A stretch of DNA of 8,259 bases from Deltaproteobacteria bacterium (GCA_024644775.1 JAHEHB010000240.1:1-8259); one strand, 5' to 3'. Positions 1 through 6,282 are shown, counted from the first letter of the stretch. The notes: generated by a model from the sequence alone, not told the origin. Made by a program: numbers and translations.

Positions 1-12
1 CACTCTCGTAAA

Positions 13-18
13 AAGGAG
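13..18 (+). promoter_or_regulatory. Shine-Dalgarno site of the first gene
   Basis: AAGGAG lies five bases before the ATG at 24. It is a strong ribosome binding site and fixes that start. No promoter can be judged because only 23 bases precede the gene. Confidence 0.8.
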
Positions 19-23
19 CGAAT

Positions 24-635
24 ATGAAAAGAGGAATGATCGTGATGTTCTTTATTTTCTTTCTTCCGGGCGTGTGCATCGCCCAGGCGCCCCATGAAAT
101 CGCCGGATTTATTCTGAATAAAAATATCAATGATTATAAAAATCTAATAAAGAAAGATACGGAATTACCCATCCGCCATAAAGGATATCTCCGAGAGGTT
201 GAAACGACAAAAATAGAGGGATATAAAAGCGGCCTCATTGAATACGGAACCTGTACGGAGCCTGGACGCATCGTAAGAATAAAGCTCAAGTATACCGATT
301 CTTCAAAGAAGCTTTATGAAGCGCTTTTAAAGAGATTTAAGAAACGGTTCGGAGAACCAAGCGAGTGGCGAGGCGATCCCTTTCACATCGTCATTGCCTG
401 GAAGTGGTCTTTTAAAGACAAAGACGGTAATAGAATCAGCCTCCATCTCCAGCATAACACGAAGGATGTGGAAGAGAAGCTCGGCAACTCCGTAAAATTG
501 ACAATGACAAGCGCGATTGAGGAGGAAAGCCGGTGTTTCGAGGAAAAACATCCAGAAGAAAAAGCGTCTGCAGAAAAAAGTAAATCCGGCAAAAAACTCG
601 AATCAACCGACTGGGAGCGATTCATTCCGCGTTGA
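24..635 (+). CDS. Exported protein of unknown function, 203 aa
   Basis: I do not recognise a characterised family. The N-terminus is a classical Sec signal peptide: KR at residues 2-3, a hydrophobic core at about 5-17, and a likely cleavage site after Ala20 (CIA) or Ala22 (AQA). Cys18 does not sit in a proper lipobox, so a lipoprotein is unlikely. The mature part looks like a small alpha/beta domain of about 145 residues: a strand with YGTC near 74-77, strand RIVRIKLKY (82-90), a basic helix (94-109), then FGEPSEWRGDPF (109-120) and AWKW (125-128). The last 40 residues are rich in Lys, Glu and Ser and probably disordered. It likely acts in the periplasm. The start is supported by a strong Shine-Dalgarno. 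It lies upstream of, and in the same direction as, the two-domain protein and PqqD-like gene, but a 159-bp gap with a palindromic repeat separates them, so co-transcription is uncertain. Confidence 0.85.
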   Translation: MKRGMIVMFFIFFLPGVCIAQAPHEIAGFILNKNINDYKNLIKKDTELPIRHKGYLREVETTKIEGYKSGLIEYGTCTEPGRIVRIKLKYTDSSKKLYEALLKRFKKRFGEPSEWRGDPFHIVIAWKWSFKDKDGNRISLHLQHNTKDVEEKLGNSVKLTMTSAIEEESRCFEEKHPEEKASAEKSKSGKKLESTDWERFIPR

Positions 636-691
636 AGACGATTCAGGCGCTTTAATGATTTTTTCGTATTTTACGGCAGAATTTATTTCCA

Positions 692-753
692 GCCACCAAG
701 ACACCAGGGCACGAAAAAAATGTAGTTCCTTTGTGTCTTGGTGCCTTTGTGGC
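692..753. repeat. 62-bp palindromic repeat with 8-bp internal period
   Basis: The left arm begins GCCACCAAGACACCAGGGCA at 692 and the right arm ends TTGGTGCCTTTGTGGC at 753. The arms are complementary at about 19 of the outer 24 positions, with roughly 14 bases of A/T-rich loop. Each arm is itself a degenerate 8-base tandem of the form CACCAAGR, giving CAC every eight bases. Closely similar palindromes (GCCAC.AAG.CAC...) are, from memory, dispersed in many environmental bacterial genomes. As RNA it would form a hairpin and could weakly terminate transcription from the upstream gene, though there is no clean U-tract. Confidence 0.75.
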
Positions 754-794
754 AAATCCTTTTGGGTTCTCCCGCCTTAGGCTGGATCCGGGTT

Positions 795-1688
795 ATGGTA
801 TTGGCCTCAGATTGGAAAGAAACAGCATGGAATGGCATCCGCTTTGTCGGTCCGGCAGACTGGGAGCCGGCAGAAATTGGAAAGCGGTATCTGATGCTCG
901 AGGATGACGCCGGCCCGACACTGGAAATAAAGTGGGATTCAATCAAGGGAGCCTTTTCTCATCAAACGCATCTCCGTCGTCTTTCAGCTTTTTATAAAAA
1001 ACAATCGGGGAAAAACCTTCAAAAATCTCCCCTATCGGCTGGATGGGAAAACGCCCTCAAGGCATATGATACATCCGGGTTTTCCTGGTCTGGAGAAACC
1101 GTTTGCGGGAAAGGGGTCATTCTTTTCTGTTCCCAATGTGGAAAAGCCACACTTATTCAATTTTATCAAAAAGAAACTGAAAAAATAGATCCTGTTTACC
1201 GAAAACTTCTGGCGTCTTTTAAGGATCATTCAAAAAACGGTCGGTCTGTTTGGGCAATTTTTGATATCCGTGCAGTGATACCCGAAGATTTCCGCTTGGT
1301 TCACCATCGGTTTACACCAGGCGAATTCAAGATATCGTTAGCCGCCGGCAAACAGCGCATTACCCTTCATCGCTGGGGGCCTGCAGCGGTTTTGCTCTCC
1401 GGGAGAAATCTTGAACAATTTGCGAAAAAAATGGCGAGCGTTCCGGACAAAAACCCAATATTTCGGGGTATGGAAGACAGCCACGTACTGGAATGGAAGG
1501 CTGCTCTCCCGCCCTCGTCGGGTGGATCAAAATGGTGGCGTCGCATAAAACGACAGCCGAGTCTGCTGAGATTCCGCATATGGCATGAAGCGGAAAAAAA
1601 TCGTATTCTGGCAATCGGTATAGAAGGTGAGGAACCACCCGATCCTCACGTTCTGGAGAAAATTACCGCAAGTTATGAAAGCATTTAG
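795..1688 (+). CDS. Duplicated-domain protein of unknown function, 297 aa
   Basis: Function not recognised. The protein has two halves of similar layout. In the first (about 8-145) a strand motif IRFVGPADW (15-23) is followed by LMLEDDAGPTLEIKW (33-47), GVILFCSQCGKATLIQFY (107-124) and a closing helix DPVYRKLLASF (132-142). In the second (about 152-297) the matching pieces are IRAVIPEDF (158-166), KISLAAGKQRITLHRW (179-194), LRFRIWHEAEKNRILAIGIE (258-277) and DPHVLEKITASY (283-294). This pattern resembles Mog1/PsbP-type alpha/beta domains, but that is only a guess from shape. Cys104 and the Cys112-x-x-Cys115 pair occur only in the first half. No signal peptide is seen, so it is probably cytoplasmic. 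The ATG at 795 was chosen over an in-frame TTG at 738 because the extra 19 codons come from the palindromic repeat; the ribosome site before 795 is weak. The 3' end overlaps the PqqD-like gene by 14 bp, implying coupled translation and a shared task. Confidence 0.8.
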   Translation: MVLASDWKETAWNGIRFVGPADWEPAEIGKRYLMLEDDAGPTLEIKWDSIKGAFSHQTHLRRLSAFYKKQSGKNLQKSPLSAGWENALKAYDTSGFSWSGETVCGKGVILFCSQCGKATLIQFYQKETEKIDPVYRKLLASFKDHSKNGRSVWAIFDIRAVIPEDFRLVHHRFTPGEFKISLAAGKQRITLHRWGPAAVLLSGRNLEQFAKKMASVPDKNPIFRGMEDSHVLEWKAALPPSSGGSKWWRRIKRQPSLLRFRIWHEAEKNRILAIGIEGEEPPDPHVLEKITASYESI

Positions 1689-2049
1689 AAAAAAACCGCA
1701 AATCAGCCGAACAGAGGCGCTGAATCGAAAACCGATTAAAAATATCGAAATCCAAGAAACGCTACTTGAAACCGGGGAGATGCTTCTGATCTATCCGATC
1801 AAAATTCGGCCGTGGGTAACGATTTTGATGCGACGGCTTGGCCGTTCATCCAATCAAACTCAAACTAAAAAACTTCAACTGGACACCCTGGGAACTGCTG
1901 TTTGGGAACTCATAGACGGAAGCCGATCGGTGAAACAGGTGATTAGGCGGTTTTCAGAACAACATCGCTTGCACCCGAAAGAGGCCGAAGTGGCCGTAAC
2001 ACAATTTCTTCGCAATCTGGGAAAACGAGGACTCATCGGCCTAAAGTAG
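1675..2049 (+). CDS. PqqD-like peptide-recognition (RRE) protein, 124 aa
   Basis: PqqD-family proteins have a winged-helix fold that binds the leader of a precursor peptide and presents it to a modifying enzyme, classically the radical SAM protein PqqE. The family signature is in the C-terminal half: LDTLGTAVWELIDGSRSV at 69-86, then a helix VKQVIRRFSEQH (86-97) and a second helix EAEVAVTQFLRNLGKRGLI (103-121). The N-terminal 60 residues carry a basic stretch and a hydrophobic run at 37-52, longer than the usual PqqD of about 90 residues. The start at 1675 overlaps the preceding gene by 14 bp; a GTG at 1627 would add 16 residues but has no better ribosome site. No radical SAM gene, maturase or small peptide gene is visible nearby, so it is an orphan here. 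It may work with the duplicated-domain protein, or serve a distant pathway. Confidence 0.8.
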   Translation: MKAFRKKPQISRTEALNRKPIKNIEIQETLLETGEMLLIYPIKIRPWVTILMRRLGRSSNQTQTKKLQLDTLGTAVWELIDGSRSVKQVIRRFSEQHRLHPKEAEVAVTQFLRNLGKRGLIGLK

Positions 2050-2072
2050 AGAACCGCCGCAGGAAATCGCAT

Positions 2073-2405
2073 TTACATTTTCTGAAACGCCTCATCCATC
2101 GAAGATACAATGGGGAGAAAGGTATCGAATCCGGATATTTCGAACACCTCTTTCACATAATCCTTCATCGAACAAAGAATAAAATTGCCTTCGGATCGCT
2201 TTAGATCTTTTGTTGCTTTTAGAATAACCCGCAACCCGGCACTCGAAATATAGTCGAGATCTCCAAAGTCCACGATCATCTGTTTAGAACCCTTATCAAT
2301 CGCGTCAAAAATTTTTTTCTCGAACTCAGGAGATGTCTTTGAATCAAGACGCCCTGCAAGCTTAAAAATTGACACGCCCTTTTCTTCCTTTTCGAAAATT
2401 TCCAT
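2073..2405 (-). CDS. STAS-domain anti-sigma factor antagonist (RsbV/SpoIIAA-like), 110 aa
   Basis: A single STAS domain fills the protein, the usual length for this family. Such proteins are the switch in partner-switching: unphosphorylated they bind the HATPase kinase and release its target, and phosphorylation on a conserved Ser by that kinase inactivates them. The first strand and turn are VSIFKLAGRLDSKTSPEFE (11-29). The phosphorylation loop is FGDLDYISSAGLRVIL (47-62), where Ser54 and Ser55 are the candidate acceptors; Ser55 lies two residues before the conserved Gly57, the position of Ser56 in RsbV. The C-terminal helix is SMDEAFQKM (102-110). The ATG at 2405 is preceded by GGAGGGG (rc of 2409-2415). 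The upstream gene on this strand is the HATPase, its probable kinase, separated by a 165-bp palindrome. The gene converges on the PqqD-like gene, with 23 bp between and no obvious terminator. Confidence 0.93.
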   Translation of the reverse strand: MEIFEKEEKGVSIFKLAGRLDSKTSPEFEKKIFDAIDKGSKQMIVDFGDLDYISSAGLRVILKATKDLKRSEGNFILCSMKDYVKEVFEISGFDTFLPIVSSMDEAFQKM

Positions 2406-2410
2406 TTACC

Positions 2411-2415
2411 CCTCC
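2411..2415 (-). promoter_or_regulatory. Shine-Dalgarno site of the STAS gene
   Basis: Read on the minus strand this is GGAGG, five bases before the ATG at 2405. It is strong and fixes the start. Confidence 0.75.
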
Positions 2416-2465
2416 GTCTATTCCTTTCTCTCGCTCATTTGAATGAACCGGAAAACGGATCGAAT

Positions 2466-2630
2466 GTGCTAAATATTGCCCATCCACAAACGGTTATTTT
2501 GCCCGATATCTTCGTTACGCTCAAAATTTTATCCTCGGAATATCAACTATATGCCTGCAGTAAAATTTTTCACACGCCTTGATCTCGACCAAAATCCCTC
2601 GTTTCTGGACGGACACTAAATATAAAGCAC
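2466..2630. repeat. 165-bp imperfect palindromic element (MITE/REP-like)
   Basis: The two halves are imperfect inverted copies. The ends match as GTGCT (2466-2470) and AGCAC (2626-2630). Inside, CCATCCACAAACG (2480-2492) pairs with the reverse complement of the right half reading CCGTCCAGAAACG (2612-2600); ATTTTG and then AAAATTTTA recur in both halves in the same order. Small gaps are needed for the alignment. The element fills nearly all of the gap between the HATPase and STAS genes and starts one base beyond the HATPase stop codon. No coding potential is seen. It looks like a dispersed, non-autonomous repeat; as RNA it could fold into a long hairpin between the two genes and uncouple their expression. 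Confidence 0.75.
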
Positions 2631-2631
2631 G

Positions 2632-3048
2632 TTAGAAATGCTTCACAAGAATCAGTAAGTTCTTGTCTTTATGCCGTTTATAGGTGATAGTATCCATCAT
2701 ATTTTTTATCAAATGGACGCCAAGCCCACCGACTTTTCTTTCTTCTAAAACGCATTCAGTATCCGGTGGGACCGAGTCCAGGGGATTAAAGGGTATTCCG
2801 TCATCTTCAATCCGCATGACGACCGTACCATCTTGATGTGAAATCGTGAACTTAATTCGATGTTCCGCTTTGTCTGTAAATCCGTGTTGAACGATATTGG
2901 TAAAAAGTTCTTCAAGGGCGAGATTGATCTCACAATAACATTTCTTTGTCACACCAAGCTGTTGACAGAATTCATCAAGCTTCTCCTCCAGGAGATCCAA
3001 CTCTGAAAGGTCGTTTTTAAGTTCAAACGATAGTCGTTTTTCTGCCAT
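2632..3048 (-). CDS. HATPase serine kinase / anti-sigma factor-like (RsbW/SpoIIAB type), 138 aa
   Basis: This is a stand-alone GHKL ATPase domain of the size usual for RsbW/SpoIIAB. These kinases phosphorylate a STAS partner and, when not bound to it, hold a target protein, often a sigma factor. The ATP-binding boxes are all present: N box EELFTNIVQHGF (46-57) with Glu47 and Asn51, G1 box EDDGIPFNP (81-89), and G2 box GGLGVHLIKNMMD (107-119). The ATG at 3048 is preceded by GAGGG nine bases away. An upstream ATG at 3147 would add 33 residues of atypical sequence with no ribosome site, so it was not used. It follows the CNB gene on the same strand after 185 bp, with its own candidate promoter in that gap. 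The STAS gene downstream is its likely substrate. No sigma factor gene lies in the window, so the controlled target is unknown and need not be a sigma factor. Confidence 0.92.
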   Translation of the reverse strand: MAEKRLSFELKNDLSELDLLEEKLDEFCQQLGVTKKCYCEINLALEELFTNIVQHGFTDKAEHRIKFTISHQDGTVVMRIEDDGIPFNPLDSVPPDTECVLEERKVGGLGVHLIKNMMDTITYKRHKDKNLLILVKHF

Positions 3049-3057
3049 TAATGTAAG

Positions 3058-3062
3058 CCCTC
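3058..3062 (-). promoter_or_regulatory. Shine-Dalgarno site deciding the HATPase start
   Basis: On the minus strand this reads GAGGG, nine bases before the ATG at 3048. It favours the short form of the HATPase over the 33-residue extension that would begin at 3147. Confidence 0.65.
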
Positions 3063-3158
3063 GTGAATTTTGACCCGAACCGTACCTCCCGTTCAACCAA
3101 TGTTTAAATCGGCAATTCGAAAATCTCTGGATTTGAAACAGATCCAATAGTCAACATA

Positions 3159-3187
3159 AATATAAACTGGAACGGCGCAGAGGTAAA
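3159..3187 (-). promoter_or_regulatory. Candidate sigma-70 promoter for the HATPase-STAS genes
   Basis: On the minus strand, TTTACC (3182-3187) and TATATT (3159-3164) are separated by exactly 17 bases. They match the -35 and -10 consensus at four and five of six positions. Transcription would start near 3152, about 100 bases before the HATPase ATG. The call is by eye only. Confidence 0.4.
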
Positions 3188-3213
3188 CCGCTTTTTTTAT
3201 TTATAACGGTTTA
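3184..3213. repeat. Inverted repeat TAAACCG / CGGTTTA
   Basis: A perfect 7-base inverted repeat (3184-3190 and 3207-3213) flanks a 16-base A/T-rich centre in the gap between the CNB and HATPase genes. On the minus strand it lies just after the CNB stop and overlaps the candidate -35 of the next promoter. It has no U-tract after the stem, so it is more like an operator than a terminator. Confidence 0.4.
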
Positions 3214-3233
3214 TTCTCCACATAACTTTAATT

Positions 3234-3761
3234 CTATAAAAGGCTGACCCCTATTTTGGTCCTACAAGCCTCACAATGTTCGTTGATCTCAACCAAAAAT
3301 CGTTCTTCCCAACTGCAAATGCGCTCAACCAAGGCTTTGATTGTTTTCGGCATCTGTTCGGGAAACTGTTCCATTGCCTTGGCAAATTTATCCCGACTTA
3401 AAACCAGACAGGTGGTATCTGTTGCCGCCTGAAGCGAAAAAAGCCGCCGCACATTTCCCATCAAAGCCAATCCGCCTAAAAATACTTCTTTGCCATATTC
3501 CCGAACGGTCTGCTCATCTCCATTGTCTGAATGCGTCAGCCGGGTTTCGCCGGATAAAATGTAAAACGCTTGACCGTCATCATCTCCCTGAGCAAAGAGG
3601 TAGTCTCCCTTTTTATACGTCTCCCGCGAACAAAGATAGGCGAGCAATTTGAGAAGCTCAAGCGGGAGGGCTGAAAAAAAATAAGTTTCTCTTAAAATAT
3701 CTAAGTTTTCTTGAAACTCACCAGAAATATTAACCTTACTTTTTTCCTCCGACGAGTTCAT
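3234..3761 (-). CDS. Stand-alone cyclic nucleotide-binding-type (Crp-like sensor) protein without HTH, 175 aa
   Basis: Residues about 29-125 form a CNB domain: FFSALPLELLKLLAYLC (28-44), the turn KKGDYLFAQGDDDGQAFYIL (50-69) with SGETRLT, then GKEVFLGGLALMGNVRR (90-106), the region of the phosphate-binding cassette. In Crp this cassette starts Gly-Glu and has an Arg; here the Glu position appears to be Gly97, while Arg105/Arg106 are kept, so ligand binding may differ or be lost. After the domain come a helix of about 35 residues and a Cys163-Glu-Ala-Cys166 motif. There is no helix-turn-helix, so it is not a Crp-type transcription factor and probably acts through protein contact. The ATG lies inside the end of the ABC transporter gene (26-bp overlap) and has AAAGGA upstream, so the two are translationally coupled. 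The protein is likely a regulatory partner of the transporter or of the partner-switching proteins. Confidence 0.88.
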   Translation of the reverse strand: MNSSEEKSKVNISGEFQENLDILRETYFFSALPLELLKLLAYLCSRETYKKGDYLFAQGDDDGQAFYILSGETRLTHSDNGDEQTVREYGKEVFLGGLALMGNVRRLFSLQAATDTTCLVLSRDKFAKAMEQFPEQMPKTIKALVERICSWEERFLVEINEHCEACRTKIGVSLL

Positions 3762-6252
3762 AAAGCATTCCTTTCTTTGCTATGAGGTCGTCATATGTGC
3801 CGAATTCTTCGATTTTCCCTGCTTTCATAACGGCAATCTTATCATAATCCTTAATAATATCAAGTCGATGAACGACGGCTATCAGTGTGCTTTTACCTTT
3901 CCACCGGTTTGTGAGCAGATTCTGAATTCTCGCTTGTGATCGATTATCAAGCGCTGAGGTTGCTTCGTCCATGATCAGAATTTTGGGATTCTTTAGAAAG
4001 GCTCTTGCAATGGCAAGTTTTTGACGCTGGCCGCCGGAAAGTTTATCACCCTTAGTTCCGACTTGAAACTGCATGCCGATTTCAACGATGGTTTCCAATA
4101 GGTCCTCTTCGATGAGAAGCTGTACGATACTCTGATTAATTTTTTCCTGAGCCTTCGGATTGTCGGTTCTCGTTTTTCCAAAAAATATGTTGTTTAAAAT
4201 CGTTTGGGAGTAGATATATTCGTCCAGCTGATAAAAGGTGAAGGCATCCGGATCGTCCGTTAAAATTTGCTCCCTGAATAAGGATCTTCCTTCAAGAATG
4301 AGCCTTTCGATCATATCGGGGAGGCCTATCATTTTGTGTTTTCCCGGAATAAACCGAAGCGCAATACTTAGGAGCTTGTCTCGATCTTCATCAGAGAGTT
4401 GATGCAAACGATGTTTTTTGAGACGGTCCACAACCCCTTTGTAATCATCCAGCTCATCCGCTGGGATGGGACTTTGCTCGAAAAAGACATCATCCGGCGG
4501 TAAATTGCCCAAAATGTCAACGGTCTGTCTGGAAAGCTCAGCCCCCAAACTCATTAGAGGGGTTGTCAAATCGGCTTGGTCAAGAAATTTTAAAAAGTAG
4601 CCATTCTTGGGTAAGTTATCCTCTTTAAATTCATCACGATTCGGACTTCCGAATATTAAATTTTCAGCGACAATCGAATGGTACAGATACTTGTTTTGAT
4701 CATAGAACTCTACGTAGTCTGCCAGTTCGTCATCAAATTCCCGCTGGAAATTCTTTCGGACCCGAATAATTCGAGAAACCAACGCTTGATGTTCATCATG
4801 GGACAATATGGCATTCATACCAAAGCGTAACACATCCAGAAAAATTCCCGTTTGCTGCAGCACTTCAATGACATCATCCAAAGATGGAAGTGTATTTCCT
4901 TGACGATTACCATTCCCTTCTTGTCTGGCGATGCACGAATAGAGAAGGTTTTCTTCAATGGATCCATCAAATATAAACGGTGCTTGGGCAACAAAGCCGA
5001 TATTATTGATCATGTCCAATTTTGATAGGTCTGAAACCTCATGACTTCCGATCAGCACATGCCCCCTCGAGTATTTGTAGAGTTGTCCGATACATAACGC
5101 CAATGTACTTTTCCCGCTACCGGAAAAGCCCACTAATGCGAGGTGTTCTCCTGATTTTAAAGTGATGTTTACATCCCTCAGCAATTGAATGCCGCTCTCT
5201 GTTACAAAAGACAAATCCTTGGCCTCGATACTGCCGTCTAATTCATAGGGCTCCCGGCCTTCAGGAACAAGAGCATGTTCCGGCATCGTATCAAAGTATT
5301 CCATGGTGCGCTTGTAGGTAACCGACGCATCCTGGTAAACCTGATAAAATTCAATGAGTTCCCTCCATGGATTATACAACTTTTCCTGTGCAGATAAAAA
5401 CGCAACCAATGCACCCAATTCCAGCCGGCCTTGCATGGCCAAATAACCACCCAAAATAAAAATGAGAAATGGGCTAAGATTACTAAAGAAATTGTTGACG
5501 ACCTTGACAGCATGCCGGAATAGCGTCCAGACGACCCTTATTTTATAAAGCTGATCCACGATGCTGTCGAATCTCTGATTTTCAATACGATAGGAACCAT
5601 TTCCGTGAATTTCATGTATACCGGTGGCGGATTCTGCAATTTTGCTGGAAAGGATCCGGGTGGTGTCAACCCGTTTTTTGTTTGCCTTATTGGCACGCTT
5701 CTGCAGCTGGGGTAAAAGCAAAAGGACGATGGGGTATATGGATAGAGAAACCACTCCCAGAAGCCAGTTTAACCAGATGAGATATCCGGCAAAGGCAAGC
5801 AGGGTTAGTATGTTGGTTACAGGAACAGCCAGTGCCATTCCCACAAAGGTTCCGGAGGTGGCAAGCTCGGAAACCACCGAGGATACGACCATCCCGGGCT
5901 GCGTTTTCCTAAAGAAGTTTAACGGAAGTGTCAGAATATGATGGTACAGGGCTTTTCTCATCGCCGCCAAAGCCCGCTGCCCGATGATGGTTTCAAGGTA
6001 GTTAATAAGAAATTTTAGCCCCTGGGAGGCGACCACTGCAGCCAAATAAATGCCGCAATATAGAAATAATAGATCAATCTTTCGTAAAAAAATCGCTTCA
6101 TTAACAATTCTTTTCTGCATTTCCAATGGAATAACCCGGGTAACCACCGTAATCATGATAATGAGTACAAGAATAATCTGAAGTTTTGTACTACCTGAAA
6201 ATACCCAGGAGAAAAGCGACCTTTGTACGATGGGGACGTCTTTTTTTTTCAT
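3736..6252 (-). CDS. ABC exporter half-transporter with an expanded, triplicated NBD segment, 838 aa
   Basis: An N-terminal type-IV exporter membrane domain spans about residues 20-320, with hydrophobic helices near 25-43, 61-83, 136-158, 160-181, 255-275 and 278-292. The nucleotide-binding domain follows: Walker A GFSGSGKST (375-383), Q-loop Gln423, signature LSGGQ (738-742), Walker B ILIMDE (758-763), D-loop SALD (766-769) and H-loop His795. All catalytic residues are present, so ATP hydrolysis is expected. The oddity is the distance from Q-loop to signature: 315 residues against about 60 in ordinary exporters such as MsbA. This space holds three versions of the same segment (about 420-483, 516-582 and 673-738), only the last leading into a signature. 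I recall similar 800-900-residue ABC proteins in other proteobacteria but cannot confirm it here. The substrate is unknown; as a half-transporter it probably works as a dimer in the inner membrane. AAGGG lies nine bases before the ATG. The CNB gene overlaps its 3' end. Confidence 0.93.
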   Translation of the reverse strand: MKKKDVPIVQRSLFSWVFSGSTKLQIILVLIIMITVVTRVIPLEMQKRIVNEAIFLRKIDLLFLYCGIYLAAVVASQGLKFLINYLETIIGQRALAAMRKALYHHILTLPLNFFRKTQPGMVVSSVVSELATSGTFVGMALAVPVTNILTLLAFAGYLIWLNWLLGVVSLSIYPIVLLLLPQLQKRANKANKKRVDTTRILSSKIAESATGIHEIHGNGSYRIENQRFDSIVDQLYKIRVVWTLFRHAVKVVNNFFSNLSPFLIFILGGYLAMQGRLELGALVAFLSAQEKLYNPWRELIEFYQVYQDASVTYKRTMEYFDTMPEHALVPEGREPYELDGSIEAKDLSFVTESGIQLLRDVNITLKSGEHLALVGFSGSGKSTLALCIGQLYKYSRGHVLIGSHEVSDLSKLDMINNIGFVAQAPFIFDGSIEENLLYSCIARQEGNGNRQGNTLPSLDDVIEVLQQTGIFLDVLRFGMNAILSHDEHQALVSRIIRVRKNFQREFDDELADYVEFYDQNKYLYHSIVAENLIFGSPNRDEFKEDNLPKNGYFLKFLDQADLTTPLMSLGAELSRQTVDILGNLPPDDVFFEQSPIPADELDDYKGVVDRLKKHRLHQLSDEDRDKLLSIALRFIPGKHKMIGLPDMIERLILEGRSLFREQILTDDPDAFTFYQLDEYIYSQTILNNIFFGKTRTDNPKAQEKINQSIVQLLIEEDLLETIVEIGMQFQVGTKGDKLSGGQRQKLAIARAFLKNPKILIMDEATSALDNRSQARIQNLLTNRWKGKSTLIAVVHRLDIIKDYDKIAVMKAGKIEEFGTYDDLIAKKGMLYELVGGKK
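4039..4995 (-). repeat. Three diverged copies of the Q-loop-to-signature segment inside the ABC gene
   Basis: Copy 1 (4804-4995) reads FVAQAPFIFDGSIEENLLYS and ends with a helix LQQTGIFLDVLRFGM. Copy 2 (4507-4707) reads FYDQNKYLYHSIVAENLIFG and ends LDQADLTTPLMSLGAEL. Copy 3 (4039-4236) reads FYQLDEYIYSQTILNNIFFG and ends LIEEDLLETIVEIGM, running on into LSGGQ. The order of elements (aromatic start, S/T-I-x-x-N-hydrophobic-x-F/Y, polar spacer, LL-rich helix, G-M/A) is the same each time. Linkers of about 33 and 90 residues separate the copies, and both linkers end in a similar basic helix (NFQREF and SLFREQ). The duplication is visible in protein but not in DNA, so it is old. Confidence 0.8.
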
Positions 6253-6282
6253 GCGGATGATCCCTTTGCGCTTGACCGCGAT

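Noticed and set aside
327..625. Minus-strand open frames over the first gene
   Set aside because: They are antisense to a well-supported gene with a signal peptide and strong ribosome site, and encode nothing recognisable.
738..794. TTG start extending the duplicated-domain protein
   Set aside because: It lies in the right arm of the palindromic repeat, so the extra codons are repeat sequence; no ribosome site precedes it.
1627..1674. GTG start adding 16 residues to the PqqD-like protein
   Set aside because: No better ribosome site, and it would lengthen the overlap with the upstream gene to 62 bp; the PqqD domain does not need it.
2050..2072. Terminator between the convergent PqqD-like and STAS genes
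   Set aside because: The 23-bp gap has no GC-rich stem or T-tract.
3049..3147. 33-residue N-terminal extension of the HATPase protein
   Set aside because: The extra residues (starting MDLFQIQRF) do not look like the family, have no ribosome site, and contain the candidate leader; the ATG at 3048 has GAGGG at good spacing.
4507..4995. A second complete nucleotide-binding domain inside the ABC protein
   Set aside because: Copies 1 and 2 have no signature or Walker B, and no second Walker A is present; only the Q-loop-to-signature segment is repeated.
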